Notes under the pieces: model-generated
Seen by the model: only the letters and a program-made list of their open reading frames with translations
Told to the model about the DNA's origin: nothing
Databases searched by the model: none
NCBI RefSeq assembly: GCF_024586455.1
Contig: NC_065921.1
Location: forward strand, 11,625,401-11,689,400
Length of the DNA stretch: 64,000 bases
Reading direction: 5' to 3'
Origin: Bactrocera neohumeralis
Taxonomy: Eukaryota > Arthropoda > Insecta > Diptera > Tephritidae
Shown: piece by piece, positions 10,961 through 24,345 of the stretch
How positions within the stretch are numbered: position 1 is the stretch's first letter
Layout: each line of letters opens with the position of its first letter
Translations under genes and position numbers: made by a program

Positions 10961-12242
10961 GTTACATTGAGTTAAATAATTCCTAAAAACTTGCTCATGT
11001 CTCCGGAACTATGTGCCTGATCAACTTAAACTTGCCTGAAGATATGCTCAAATATTTGCATATTCGCTATATTTTTTTAAATCATCGTTAACTCAAATTT
11101 TATGGGTGAAAAGTCCAGATTTATGATATTTTCGCATCAGAGCGCAGATCCAAATGGTCGTTCCGCGCTTCGGAAAATCATATAAAGTATTTTACGGCAA
11201 AATCTGATAAACCTGAATAAATAATTTTCAAATATTGGTTTTATTCTTGATCGACCAACGGTGCAATGCATCAAATAATTTTCGCTATATGGAAGCAAAT
11301 TTCATAGCATGCGCGCGTTAGTCTTTTCATACGTTCAATTATATTGAATATTGTCGCAAAAGCAGTGCGAGCGCATTGACCTTAAACGACGGGCGCTTGT
11401 TGGTCTAGTAATCACGGGCGATACTGACAATCAGTTTGCCCAGAAAGGTCAACGATATGCGATCGCAAAATAATTTCTAAGAACAAACAAACGTGTCAAA
11501 TAGATCACGCAGGTCGCTTACATACATATATCTAGGTATTTTCGTATCGGTTGCTAATACCGACATTATCATACACCTGATATTGAAAATTCAGTAAGAG
11601 TAAGAATTAAGCTTAATTAAGCTTAAGGTTAAAGTCCTCCTTGTTTGCTGAGCTCTCACAGTTGATTTTTGACAGATATGTCAAGTTCGGGAAACAATGA
11701 CAGAGTCTTAAAAGTGTTTTTGGTGAACTCGAAACCTTTAGATGCAAGATAGAAATAGATTACTGTATTAAGTTCAAGAAGCAGCAACTCTCATGCTTGC
11801 CTGACAACAAAACGCCATAAATTTCAAAAATAATCTAGGATGTACGCTTATCTATAACTGGATGAAAACAGAGTTCACTTTCACTAGTTTAAGAAACTAC
11901 ATAATCTCATTAGTCTAGCTACTATACAGCAGTTAATCCCAACAAGCACGAAATATGCGTTTCTCAGTACTACAAGCTGTTTATCTATAAACACGGTTAA
12001 GAACTCCTATACAAACGTACTGCCAACGTGTGACGTTTAATTGTTTTAACTTTATCTAATCATATTGCGAGTTTAGTGTAATTATTTGCGCTAGGCGTGA
12101 TTGCTTTTTTCCCCTTAGAAATTAATTAGTCAGCGGCAAGCATCTACGCCGCACTTCGGTGGATGATTTCATGTTAACTAATATCTGTTCTCATAACGGT
12201 CTTAAGCAAATAGAGTCAATAGATGTATATTATATTACAAAA
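10961..12242. other. Gene-free stretch
   Basis: No coding region, RNA gene or repeat was recognised. 11330-11480 is a somewhat GC-richer non-repetitive patch. Confidence 0.4.
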
Positions 12243-13205
12243 GGTGATCCATTTCGAAGTTGTCTACTTTTTTAAAAAACAACGCAGAAACTTCAAATTA
12301 AATGGATAATGTTTATTATCATTCGAAAGAACTTTCTTTGACATTAATTTCTTGAAGATTATCTCTTTCAAATGCTGATCGCTGCTACATCTCAAATGGC
12401 CCATCCGTTGAATCCAATTTTCGCTGAGTCCTTCGAGCATTTCGACTGATAACTGGCGAATGTCACACAAGAAGTTTTGCTAAAGAGCTGAATCGAAGCG
12501 GGATTGTCCGCATAGAATTTAGATTTTACACATCCCCACAGGAAAGAGTCTAACGATGTGATATCGCACGATCTTAGTGGCCAATCGACCGGCCCAAAAT
12601 GTGAAATTATCTGCTCCCAGAAGTGTTTTCTCAATAAATCCATTGATTTATACGATATGTGGGAAGTGACGCTGTCCTGTTGAAACAAAATGTCGCCGAG
12701 ATCACGAACTTCAATTTCAGGCAATAAATAGTCGGTTATCATGGCGTGATAGTGGTTGCCATTAGCGGTACGTTCTCACCGACATCATTTTTGAAGAAAT
12801 ATGGTTCGATGATTCCATCGGCCTACAAACAACACCAAATCGTTGTTTTTTCTGGATGGAATAACAGCTCTTGGATCTCTTTAGGTGCTCTTCGTCCCTG
12901 ATGGGGCAATTTTTATTGTCGAGCCAGAGCATTCTCTCTGAATTTCGTTTGGCTCGAAAACATCGATTCTTCTTGGAATTTTTAAGAGCCTATAGAGCGA
13001 AGCGATGTCATTTGAGAAGGTCGAACGGCTTCAATTCTTGCACAACCTGTAATTTGTACGCTTTCAATTTAAGATTTCGACATAAAATGCGCCAAGTCGT
13101 TACCTGCATCAGTTCGAGTTGCTGCGAACGTTGCCGAATCGACTCTCGACGGTCTTCGTGTAAACACTCATATACGACTGCTATGTTCGATTCAGTCGAA
13201 TAGTA
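12243..13205 (-). mobile_element. Tc1/mariner-superfamily transposase remnant (third type)
   Basis: The minus strand encodes most of a DDE transposase in pieces. From 13203 it reads RRSQQLELMQVTTWRILCRN, then LKAYKLQVVQELKPFD. After decayed text around the first Asp comes a continuous part at 12742-12392 containing DILFQQDSVTSHISYKS (second Asp) and DWPLRSCDITSLDSFLWG (third acidic position, 36 residues after the second). It ends after a frameshift with ENWIQRMGHL and LKEIIFKK. The first stretch near 12243 (ggtgatccatttcgaag) may be a terminal repeat. The N-terminal HTH was not found. Confidence 0.82.
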
Positions 13206-13924
13206 TCAAAAATAATTGTTGGTTTTCAGGATGATTATTTTACACGATATCTTTCCGAAATTCGGCATGATTCATAGTTCAAGACGATACTACAATCTTC
13301 GAATATATTCCGATCGGACACTATTCTTTATGCTTAAGTAACCTCAATTCGACTTGAATGTTGTTTATATGAGTATTTTCAATAATTTAATTAGCCATTA
13401 TATCACAACTTTTTCCGTTAAATGCAAGTCGTCTATACATCGGAGTACAGTTGCTATAAGAAATGCACCTGTGAAGCTAACTATGGCTAGATAGATAAGG
13501 CTTTTTCGTTTTGTTTTATTCTAATAATGACCAAAGTATAACTCACGAGTTTCTCGAGTGCAAAAATACTCACATTTTTTCATACATACAAACATACGAT
13601 GACTCGTAGATTTTGTTTAAACCGGTAAATACGCCAGATGAGCGGAAAGGTACTAGCGTATAATTAATGTTAACGATAAACTCGTGTGCAAAACGTGATA
13701 CTGTCACCGTCGATCTATTTTTACCAACAGCGAAAAAATATGACTGTACTTATATATACATACTTGTAGTATAAGCCCGTGACAATGAAATGGGCACAAT
13801 GCAATGCGAAATTATTAAAAGAATATCAGTTCGACAACGAATTTCATTTGGGAAACAAACTTCTATGACTGATTGAGGTAGTAAGTAATACTAATCACAT
13901 TTCAGTTCAACGTGCGCGGAGGGG
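13206..13924. other. Gene-free stretch
   Basis: AT-rich sequence; nothing recognised apart from short CATA-type simple repeats. Confidence 0.35.
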
Positions 13925-14585
13925 GTATACGGAAGGGTTCCAACTGAAAAATGTATTGCATTGTTCCGATGTTAGTACATTTAATACCAAACACTATGTA
14001 TATATTACGTATATGGAAGCTAAGAGAAGTATTGACCTGATTTAACCCATTTTAGATACACAGAATTACTATTATTGGGAAAGGATTTTCTCTGTATTTT
14101 AATTTTATATCCCATACATTGTCCGATATTTTCGGTCAAAAGTCAACTAAAGGAAATGGTGTCCAAATATTCGGTGCCTAGGTGCTTTAACAGTTTTTGC
14201 TGGATTTGTACAATTTTTGGCCGTAAGGTGGCATACTTCAAAAGCACTGTTCGTGCAAAATTTTATTCCGTAATATCAATTGTGTACCGGAAAGTGAAAG
14301 AATCAAATGGAAAATTGTGTTATATGGAAAGTAGGCGTGGTTGTAGTCCGATTTCGCCTATTTTCGCACTGGAATATAGCAATGTTACATATTGAAATCG
14401 GTCCCATCGTCCATTTTTGACCATGGTCCTCTCGAAAAGTCACTCAGATTTCAACTCGTCTCGTCATCTTGATCATTTATATATACATAACTCCATACAT
14501 ATCTTGATTTGTTTCAGGTGATACAAAAAATTATTAGACAAACAAAATAACTATACTCTGCAGCATCACCTTTGAAGAGTATAAA
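13925..14585 (+). repeat. Family H interspersed repeat, copy 1
   Basis: From about 14010 the sequence aligns by eye to 24810 onward in copy 4 (shared GAGAAGTATTGAC, then ATATTCGGT, then a block with GTAGTCCGATTTCGC). The right end is ATACTCT, a degenerate middle, and AGAGTAT at 14553-14583, matching the hairpin end of the other copies. The left boundary is approximate. Non-coding. Confidence 0.6.
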
Positions 14586-17039
14586 AACAAAATTCATCAT
14601 TAAATATAATAAATATGTACATACATATATAAATAGTTTCTATTTCACCACATTGCTCGCAGCTGTAAATTATATCGTGAGATTCTCTACTTGCCAGTCA
14701 AGCGCCTCTAACGTGACATAATAACGGACAAGTAGCTGTCATAGAATGAGCTATGTAAGCAATTTAAGACCCGAAAAATTTTATCATCCAATCATGATTT
14801 AGCAAAAAATGGGCTAACATAGGACAGAGATTTGGGACTTTTATGCTGGGGGGCAATATATGTATTATATTATCTTAGTAGATATATGTACTACTTACTC
14901 ATTGGTCTTTCACATCTACTTAAAATCTAACCACGTGCATATACTTTAAACTACGTGCATTAGATAAAGACTCAAGGTGTTTTTTAGTACGATCTGTACG
15001 AATAGAAGATTGAGCTCGGCGATAAAACTGTTATTCAGCGCTCGTTTATACATTCTTATAATCACATAATAGAGCACTCCATGTATCTAGAACAATTATA
15101 GCACGTCTTGTTAGAATAAAATTTGGATATAGGTCTTATGTAATAATATTTACCAACCCTAATTTTCTCTCTCCCTAGCTGTTTAAGAGAACTTTGTACT
15201 ATAAATATGTATAGAGTTATATTTTCTGTACATTAGATGCCTTAACTCTGTGTTTGTGTTAAAATATTAGTATGTAAATTATATATTAAAATTTCATTAA
15301 CGGAAATTAGCGTTCATAACCTCTTAAATGTGAGAAAAAACTGAGGTTACTTAGAAAACGGCTTAAGAGGCGAAGAGAGGAAGAAAACTGGATATTAGGG
15401 TAATTTAAAAAACCTTATTCAATCTTCGCTATTTCAATATCAGTCCCTCAAGTTCGCACCACATAGTATCAGAGTTGATATTGAACAAAAAAGTATGATC
15501 TTTTCCGAAACTATCTTTAGCCATTGGAGGACAATCGGTCCTTTGATAATTTTCCAAAGGATAAGAACATAATGTAACAACAAGGTTTACAAGTTGATCC
15601 AATAGAACGATGATTATAAAATAATAGAGGACCCGTCCACGTTTTACTGTGGTTGTTACATAGATAGTACTACTCTACTCTATATGATTTCTAATATTTA
15701 GATTATGATTATTAGTTAAGAAGATATAGCATTTTTGGTGAACCAACTTGTGTTAGTTTACAAAAAAGCTAATCAAAAAACATTTCGTGCCTTAATAAAA
15801 CACTGGTTTTTGGGAGAAAAATACTGTTAAATTTAGGCTGTGCACCAGTGAAAATATATTATTCGTCGAATGCTTACTGAGCCAGTTCTAATTCATTGCA
15901 CTGTGTATTTGGTTGCAGTTCTATTCTGCTATTCCCAATATTTAGCAATTTTATTATTTTTTAGGAAGGATTAGTTTGAAATATGTATGTACTTCCTCGT
16001 TTCCGTTTAAATATTGCATTACTCTGTGCAATGCTACGAAAAAATTTCTGCATAACTCAAATTATAATAGACCTTTATATCAACACTCCAGTTATCCTTG
16101 CGTCCTTCGCCCATAATCTAGCAAAGTATCCGCAATGCCTTGACAACGAAAATGACAATGACATTTTTTCTTGTGAAATTAAATATGTATATCTGACAGG
16201 TTCGTCCTCAAAAAAACTGCCTGGTTCAGGAGCAAAATCAATATAACTCATATTATGCAAATTTTTACTTATTGCTTTCCATTTTTGAATTACTAAAATT
16301 TCCAAATGATTCTTACATGAAATTTGAACAAATGCTTATGATTTAAAATTTAACTTTTGTATTTATAAAAAGTATCCTATGTCCTTGCCCTGGCTCTAAG
16401 CTACCACCCCACCAATTTTCGAACAAATCGGTTCAGCTGTTCTTGAGTTATAAATGGTGTAACTAACACGACTTTCTTTTATACTTGTATATATAGGTTT
16501 GAGACAAACTGTGTACTTTTTTTTAAAAGCTTATGATACAGTCGAATAGTCGAAATCAAAAAACGGTCATTCCTACTTCTCGTATGGTAGGTCCACATTT
16601 TAAGTCCAGTCAGATTGTTTCCAATAACAGTAACAGCTTAGACAAGTGGTACTACGCACAAGGAGAAAGTTGATAGAACGTTCCTATTTTATCCTTTTTT
16701 AGGATTCTTTTCCCTACTTCATTCCATATATGGCCATATATAATATATGTATTTTTCCTAATCGATGTTTTGTAATGAAATGTAACTTAGTTATATATGA
16801 CCAAAAGTTGTTAAAACTGGTTAAAATTTTAGACTAGATCTATATACCGAATTTATTGATTTTTTTGTATTGGTTAACTTTATGATGTTCCTTGTTTACT
16901 TAAATTGGTTTGTAAGCAAATCGTCTAAGAATGTAAGACGTAAGAAGTAAGAAAAGTTCTCCGGAACAGCTAGACCGATCTACTTTTCCACAGGACATTT
17001 GTTATGAACGAGCCTTATTATTTTTTGATTTTTGTTTCT
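14586..17039. other. Gene-free stretch
   Basis: No gene was recognised. 16385-16490 contains the phrase CCAATTTTCGAACAAATCGG and a downstream TTGAGTTATAAATGG, reminiscent of fly interspersed-repeat tails but not classified. The rest is AT-rich and featureless to me. Confidence 0.35.
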
Positions 17040-17230
17040 TGAGAGTGCAAAACCCGATCGATTCGGTAAGAAGGCAACACTCTGCGTTTGGTGAAATTAG
17101 AAGGTATATCATGAGCTCCTAAAACCTGGTGAAACTATTAATACTAATCGCTACAGACAACAAATGATCAATTCGAACCATGCATTGATCGAAAAACGAC
17201 CAGAATGGGCCAGAAGACACTTGTCAGGTA
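17040..17230 (+). mobile_element. mariner transposase fragment (fourth type)
   Basis: The + strand reads KKATLCVWWN, a stop, then YHELLKPGETINTNRYRQQM and ALIEKRPEWARRH. This is the stretch between the first and second Asp of a Mos1/mauritiana-like transposase. The sequence stops just before the expected DNA(R/P) motif and no flanks of the element are visible. It is a short fossil on the strand opposite to most other copies. Confidence 0.78.
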
Positions 17231-18688
17231 ATGGTAAAACAGGTCAGTTAGTTAGCTTAAAGAATAACCAGATCTTTTGACTATATGCGCTAGTTTTTCT
17301 CCAAAAGCTCGAAAATTCGTTCCAGAAATGAAAACCACAGAAAAGCTTTTAATATATTTTTATCAAAATTATCCACGTTTGTGTATAAAGCAAATGTTTA
17401 AATGTAATATATTACCCGGTTATATAAAATTTAACCAGTTTTTATGGATGTGCGCCATATTAATTTTACAATTGATAAAATAAATAGTTTTATTGTCATC
17501 GCTTGGCTAACAATTTCAGGATACTTTGCAGCTATATTTCTCAAATCTGCCAATAAAATTTTTATGTAAACTCAAAGTTTTTCCATAATTACATAACAGT
17601 TAATTTTTATAACTTTATTAGTTTATTTACGGTAATTCGCCAGCGCAATAATAATTAAGACTGATTCCCGGAAAGTAAAGAATATAAAAGCCTAACCAAT
17701 TACGACATTAATTCCCTGCAGTGCCACCCGCAGCCATATAATCTTATTTTAGAAATTGTAAAGCTTTATCCAGCAAACATTTGCGCAACGTGCAAGCAAT
17801 TATAAATCTAAGATTTATGGTGTATCATGTGCTTTGATAAAAGTTTTAATATCAAATAAAATAGTTGCATTGACGTCGGTGGCATACGCAGACTTGTAAC
17901 GTAATAACGGAATTTCAAAAAATGTGCCTAAAGCAGGCAACAAAAAGTGAGCAAGACAAATGGCAATGTCTGCTGACGGACGGAAGGCATGTAAATTTAC
18001 ACAATTCCACAAACAATGTGACATTCATTTGCTTTGTGATGCACTTTCCATGCACACACAATAGCTGCACTGCTCGCGCTGCGACGCCCAGCATGGCGTA
18101 TACGTGTTTACCAATGTGAACCACCTGAAACCGGTCACAGCGGCTAAATGTTTAATTGTTGCGCGCCACAAAGCAGCGGCGGATGTGCACAAACACATAT
18201 ACATACAAATATGTGGTGCTGCTTGCTTTGTGGATTTCAGGTCTTTGACGACATCCTAACCACAATAAATTTCCGCATGCTAAGATAACCTTTTTTAAAT
18301 CGAAGCATTATTGACTTATCCAGCGGATCATCTGACAATTATGACAAATTCTTTAGTCAGAGATTAAATTGCGTAAAATCGAAGAAAAACAAAACAAAAA
18401 AATTAAGTAAAAATATTTTTCGTTTGTATTTCACCGCCCGCTTGCCAGGCTTGCCAATTTGGCCCTGTGTGATAGACAAATACATAATTGTTGGCAATAA
18501 AATGACCGCTACTCAGCGCACACATTGTTTAAAATATATGCGAAATTCGTTCATTGTTTTTCGTCTATTTTCGTATTGCTTGCCTTCTATTGCGAATAAT
18601 TATTGGCGCGCCGTACGGACGTACTTACTATATTTGAGAGCAATCACCCACACTGCGGTCGCGTGAAATGCAATTTGCGACAATATTT
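17231..18688. other. Gene-free stretch
   Basis: Unclassified. 17990-18240 is GC-richer and not repetitive. Overlapping open frames on both strands at 17815-18124 have no family similarity that I recognise and are judged chance. Confidence 0.35.
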
Positions 18689-18689
18689 T

Positions 18690-20785
18690 TATACTCTTGC
18701 AACATGTTGCACTGAGTAGAATAGTCTCTTTCGCCAACAGGCGCTTTGTAATAATTAATTACTTATATGTATGTACATGGTCTGCAAGTATATCAGCCAA
18801 ATTTAGAGGACACATTACTTTTTATTTCATTTAGTGACAAATTGCGGAAGTCGAAATCGGTTAATAACCACGCCGGCTTCCCATAAGGGGTTACATCTTA
18901 TTAAATTCTACAACTCTCTAGAATATTGTCCTAAATTTTCATTTTAATCCGAGTAATAGTTCCTGAGATACAGGCTAGCTAGGCTAAGTGCGCCGTCTTT
19001 AAAAGCGTTTTTTCGAAACTTTGTTTTAGAAGTCGGACGGCGAGATTTCTCGAGAACACAACCGATCTTCATGAAATCTTACACAGGTCTTTGAGATACA
19101 TTTCTTAAAGACTTGAACGAAGGACTATTTTTCGATTACACCCATTTGAAAAAAAAAAAAAATTTACGGAAATTAATTTTAAAAATGTGTGCCAAAAATT
19201 CTATTTTAAATTTTTTCCATCTTCTATGTTCTAGGTTAAGGTTTTAAATAAAACACGTATTTTTTCACTTTAGGTGATCCTTTAAGGAGTTATTCTGCCA
19301 ACGCTTGGGCATTTATTTTCCAAGGATTTACCGGAAATGGCGTCGCAATAGCCGAGTTTAAAATAGTTTCTTACAAAAATTTTAGAATTTCTTGATTAAT
19401 AGTGTATGTATATAACAATAAAAAATTCTAATAAAATATTTCATTTTTTATATGAAAAAAAATTGTTGAAAAAAAGCTGTTTTTTACCCAAGAAAATTCA
19501 TGTAGCCATGCCAAATCATTTGCGTGTTTAAAATCTGTGATAAATTATGAAGAAATCGAAATAAAACTTAGCAGAAATAATAAAAATAGCCAAAATCGAA
19601 ATTCAAAATTTACCTTTTCAGAGCCCCCAAATACTTAGTATGAGGACCTCAGCGCTTTGTGGCGGTAAACATTAAATTTTTTGAACATTTTAGATTCCTT
19701 TGAGCCCACAGCCGATATATAGGTGGACCTCCCGCAAAGGTATTTGTCGATGAGGAAAAATTTCATACTTAGTAATATCTCAAATCGAAAAGCTGAAAAA
19801 TTTATTATTACACAATTTTGATTTCTGACAAATGGACCGATTCGGCTGGACTTTAAATTTTAAATTCTTGCCAAATTTATTTCTTATTTCTCTGATCATG
19901 GCCTGTCATATATGTATACATAACAACAATATGGAATAGAATCGATTCATTATTTAACACTCATATAGGTACTCATATACCAAATATTCGTATTGCCGCC
20001 GGTTGATAATACACAGTTAGGACCGAAATCGGAGAAATAGAAATAGAGAAATAGTTTCAAATTTCAACATGAGCTTCTTAAATATATTTTAGTAATATTA
20101 ATCGAAGATCTTTTTCTCACCGATAAATATTTTTTTAATTAAATTGTTTTTGAGGCTAAAATTTTGGTCAAAAATCGATTTTTTTTATTTGAGAAATCCC
20201 CAATTTGTCAAAAAATTTTATTTTGTTTTTCCTCCAGTTAATTACTAGATTTAATATGTTTGGTGTTTTAATTTTAGAGGATCCAGTTCAGAGATATATA
20301 GTGGTCACCGTAAAATGCCGTTTTTGAGAGGAGCTCCCGGAGATCAGATGTAGTTCTTTCCCAAATAAATATTTTTACTAATACTAAGTCTTAAATACAG
20401 TTGAAATATATCATAATATATGTACAAATTTTTGGAACAATAAATTTAAAATTTTTTTCAGAAAAACTTCCGGAAAATCCGCTTTTTTCGGCCTTCTAAC
20501 TGTATACAACTCCTTAAGATCACTTCCATTTTCTATAAAATTTTCGAATGTATCGGAAAGTGGATAAGATATTTGAATGACATTAAGTGGGCATTCCGAT
20601 TCATTTGCTTCCCTCACAGCAATATGCCCTATATAATATATTTCGTGCATCTTATGCGAATTTTCGGCAGAAGGAAGCTGCACTCAGGCTTTCTTTAAAA
20701 ATTGAAAATGGGCGTGGCCTCGCCCACTTATGTATGTAATGTCCGGCTGCACTCGAACATAGTCTGCCTTACTTATTTTTTATTA
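18690..20785 (-). repeat. Family H interspersed repeat, copy 2 (longest, inverted)
   Basis: The left edge is the hairpin end ATACTCTTGCAACATGTTGC at 18691-18710 followed by a degenerate GAGTA arm. The right edge at 20740-20785 reads, on the minus strand, as a decayed version of the GTAAGAAAGGGTTAAGTTCG-type start seen at 24346. The interior holds two blocks recurring elsewhere in the window: 19187-19505 recurs directly at 56970-57305, and 20040-20420 recurs inverted at 54490-54900. No transposase or polymerase is visible; a 90-residue frame at 20411-20683 is unrecognised. Confidence 0.6.
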
Positions 20786-21364
20786 TGCTATTCTGTTCTA
20801 ATGTGAAATTACTTGGGTAATGGCAAAATAGTTTCTTCACACTCTTCACTGACGACGGCTGTTACAATATTTATATGGATTAGGTCATAAAACTTAGGTA
20901 TGACATAGGTACATACATACATATATACATACGTACCAGATACAAGAAGAAGTCTGTCTTTACATTTTAAATATAGTATGAAGGTTTCTCATTGAAGGGT
21001 CGCCAAAAATTATGCGACTTTTATATTCTGTATGATATTTGCTGAGAGATAGTTTAATTTAAAAAAATTAAGAAAGTGTTAATTGATTAAATTCAAGTGT
21101 TTACGGCATAAACGTTAAAGGCAAGGGTGCTGAGTGGACCTTCCTCTCCCATGAAATTATTTCCTTTATTTTTGTGACGCATTGCATGCTTTTTCTTTAG
21201 TTTTTTTTACAGTTTGGCTTTATCAATTTCATTCACAATATTAATTACTCTAAACATTTAGTGCTTTAAAAATGTCAAACTCATGCCAACTGAGCAATTT
21301 TTAGAAGCTTACCTGGTTCTGAATAGTTGATAATATTAATTAACTCAACAATATGAGAATCAAT

Positions 21365-22075
21365 AAAAACATGTAAGAAAGCGCTAAGTTCGGGTATAAC
21401 CGAATATTTCATACTCTTGTAACGCGCCTGGTTCAAAGACACGAAAATACCTTCAGCCGCATGAGGTTTGTAAGGTATGTGTATGGGATCTGGGGCAAGT
21501 TTTCAGTTGATTTTTTCCATTTCGAGCAAAGATGCACCTTTATTAGAAAAATACGTTTCCTTAATTTTATTATAATAACTCACACTTTGAAGTCAACTGG
21601 AAGTTCGATTTAGTTTCTATTAAGTACATTAGCGCTAAATAAATTATTTATCCGATCAACTAATTTTTGACATACTGGCATATTATTATTAGAAAAAGAT
21701 GCTCTCCGTATTTCTATAACATACATACGTCACAGTTTGACCGATATTTTCAATAAAAAGTTCACAATTAGAACTTTTATCCATATATTCGGTATTAAAG
21801 TGCCCTACTTTAAGCGCATCATTAGTGCAAAATTTTATACCGATACGTTCTTTGGCGCTTGAATTGCATTCTGAAAAGTGAAGAATTCAGATTGAATTTA
21901 ATATTGGGGTATATGGGAAGTAGTAGGTTGTAATTCCATTTTGTTTGTTTCCACACTGGATCATTGAAATATCAGGGTAACATTATATACAAAATTTGGT
22001 CAATATTGGTTGAGTAGATCCTGAGATATGGGTTTTTACCAAAAAGTGGAAGGTGTCGCGACCATTGTCTAATTT
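21365..22075 (+). repeat. Family H interspersed repeat, copy 3
   Basis: Starts with ATGTAAGAAAGCGCTAAGTT followed by CGGGTATAACCG, the family start. It runs through the block with TATTCGGTATTAAAGTG to about 22075, where a LINE remnant replaces the 3' end. The hairpin end is missing, so this copy is truncated. Confidence 0.55.
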
Positions 22076-22077
22076 TC

Positions 22078-22570
22078 GCACGGAACCTATAAAGTGGTAA
22101 CAATGGGGATTTCAAGTGTAGCGAGGTCCTTCTCCACCTTGATCCCTCCATCCAAGTGAAGGTCTTTCTCTGCGTCTCCCGGCGGTTACTGCGTCGACAA
22201 CTCTCAGAGCTGAAGTGTTTTTTCATCCATTCGGATACATGACATTACGCCGGCTATGTCCGCTGTCTTTTAATTTGCTGAACTTTGTCAATGTTGTCGT
22301 GTATGTCGTACACCTCATCGTTCCACCAATGTGCAAAGGAATATAAATCTTCCGCAGAACCTTTCTCTCGAAAACTCGTAACACCGACTCATCAGATGTT
22401 GTCATCGTTCATGTCTCTGCGCTATACAGCAGGACGGGAATGACTTCTAGAATTTGGTTTTTGTTCGTTGAGAGCGGACTTTATTTCTCAATTGCCTAAT
22501 CAGACCGAAGTAGCACCTGTTGGCAAGAGTTATGCTGCGTTGGATTTCGAAACTGACATTGACAAGATAA
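22078..22570 (-). mobile_element. LINE C-terminal remnant (RTE-like)
   Basis: On the minus strand the text runs VSFEIQRSITLANRCYFG, then TTSDESVLRVFERKVLRKIY, then an RMDE motif, and ends near KVEKDLATLEIP. This is the C-terminal tail of an RTE/Craft-like non-LTR retrotransposon, where a YGAE(T/S)W motif normally precedes TTSDE. Several frameshifts and stops interrupt it. It may be the same family as the 47.1-47.6 kb fragment, which covers the central reverse transcriptase. Confidence 0.75.
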
Positions 22571-23824
22571 TTTCCAAAAAAAAAAAAGAGTTGAAAACAC
22601 ATCTCAGCTGGTCAAGATAAACAAAAAACGTTTACAAACTAACTGCTTGTCATACAAATTCACAGATTAATGCAATTTAAAGTCTTGAAAAAGTTTTCCT
22701 CTCTCAAAATTATTTAACTCAATAAACAGATGGGTGTGTACGTGATGAAAAGAAAAACTTTTAAATTAAGACGCAATAACTTGCTACTGTTGTTTTGTAA
22801 TAGAGATATGACTTGTCAATATTCATGTTTATATATGTCCATATATAGTTATTTACCTATATTTATGAACATATAGTTTAATAGTTGTGTGTACTCATTT
22901 AATAACCAAATATAAATATGTACTCCCGCTTAGTTTACTTTTGTAGTTGTTGTTTTACTTTAAGTGCAGTAGTTTTCCAATAATTCTATAGAAATTCCAA
23001 TTAGTAAATAATGTATTACTAATACTTATATGTACATACATATGTAGTTAGATTCAACTTAGATAGTCTCAATAAAACAAATTAAATATTAACGGCATCT
23101 ATTATATGCAAATGTTATTTAAATAGCGTGGAAAGTAATAGCGAATTTGAAGAATGAATTGCTTTTCTTGAGTTAAATTACCGGTTGCTAATGGTAATGC
23201 CTACATTTCTTTTTAAGAAAATTAACACTCCATTTTTATATTAGAAAAACACTTAAATGATCTATATAAAAAAATATATCTACTACAAAACCACAAAAGT
23301 TATGTCATCAAGATTCTCTAAGATATTTCGTAGGTGCTTAAGAAGTACAGGGAATCGTTGCGAAAACGTAGGATTTAATCCTCAAAAATATCCCAACAGA
23401 ATGCTATGAAGCTAATTTTGAGCATCTGTGATTACTAAATTCCATCTTAAACATATTGAAGACGACAAAGCTTCTATGGACATCTGATCTCTGAACTCAA
23501 GCTTATGCAAAAGTATTCAAAACTGAAGATTTTCGAGATTCGTAAAACGTTTTACTGTAATATTTTACAAATTTTTTATAAAACATAATACTGTTAAATG
23601 ATAAATAAATAATTTTGAAGTATTAATAAGTGAAATCTATTCTCCACATATGAAAAGTGTAAGCGCCAGAGCGGAATCAAAAGAAATGTTAGATTGTGTT
23701 GCAGATTTTGAGATTGTAATTATAGACTTCGACAAAATCATTTCATTTGCGAATTATCAAAATATAATATAATGATTTCGACAGGTCATTTTGTATGGTA
23801 ACTATATCCTATACTTATCCGATA
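22571..23824. other. Gene-free stretch
   Basis: AT-rich, with CATA-type simple repeats near 23030. No coding content was recognised. Confidence 0.35.
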
Positions 23825-24172
23825 TATGTATGTAAGTAATTTCTTCGAACATTGTAGCCTTGTCTTGGATAATAATATGTGTCAGTTACGTGAATTATCT
23901 CGTCCAATAAAAAAGTTTTCCATAGAAGGACACGAATGATCGTTTGGTTTGTATAGCAGCTACATATATAATATGTCATAGTGCTTCGATATTCTGCTAT
24001 ATGTAAGAGTGTGTAATTCAAATCGACACCTCAAAACTGAATGACTAATTTGAGTATATACAGTCAAACATCGTCAAATAACACGAACATGGCGCATATG
24101 AAATCTTTGATGTTTTCTTTCGGTGTCACAAACTTTTTGGAAAACTTAATATACCCTCAAGGTATAACTATA
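23825..24172 (-). repeat. Family R interspersed repeat copy (reverse orientation)
   Basis: Contains the family R landmarks in reverse orientation: AATTTCTTCGAACATTG, then AAAAAAGTTTTCCATAG, then GTTTGTATAGCAGCTACATA, ending in AACTTAATATACCCT. It matches the arrays at 31.3-32.05 and 49.9-50.6 kb at the level of scattered identical words. Non-coding. Confidence 0.6.
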
Positions 24173-24345
24173 GAACTTATGTAGGTAGTTCAGCCTCAAA
24201 GACAGGACACAAATATAACGCAAAAGTACCACGCTATGATGAAATAGAAAAATGCTTGAAGTAGAATAACAATAAAGATATTGCCATAAAATTGTTGTAT
24301 GTTAACAGAAAAAATCGCTGAGTCAGCTATGTATACATTATAAAA

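Noticed and set aside
13183..13200. GTTCGATTC resembling a tRNA T-arm
   Set aside because: It falls inside a transposase remnant and no A-box or acceptor stem is present at the required distance.
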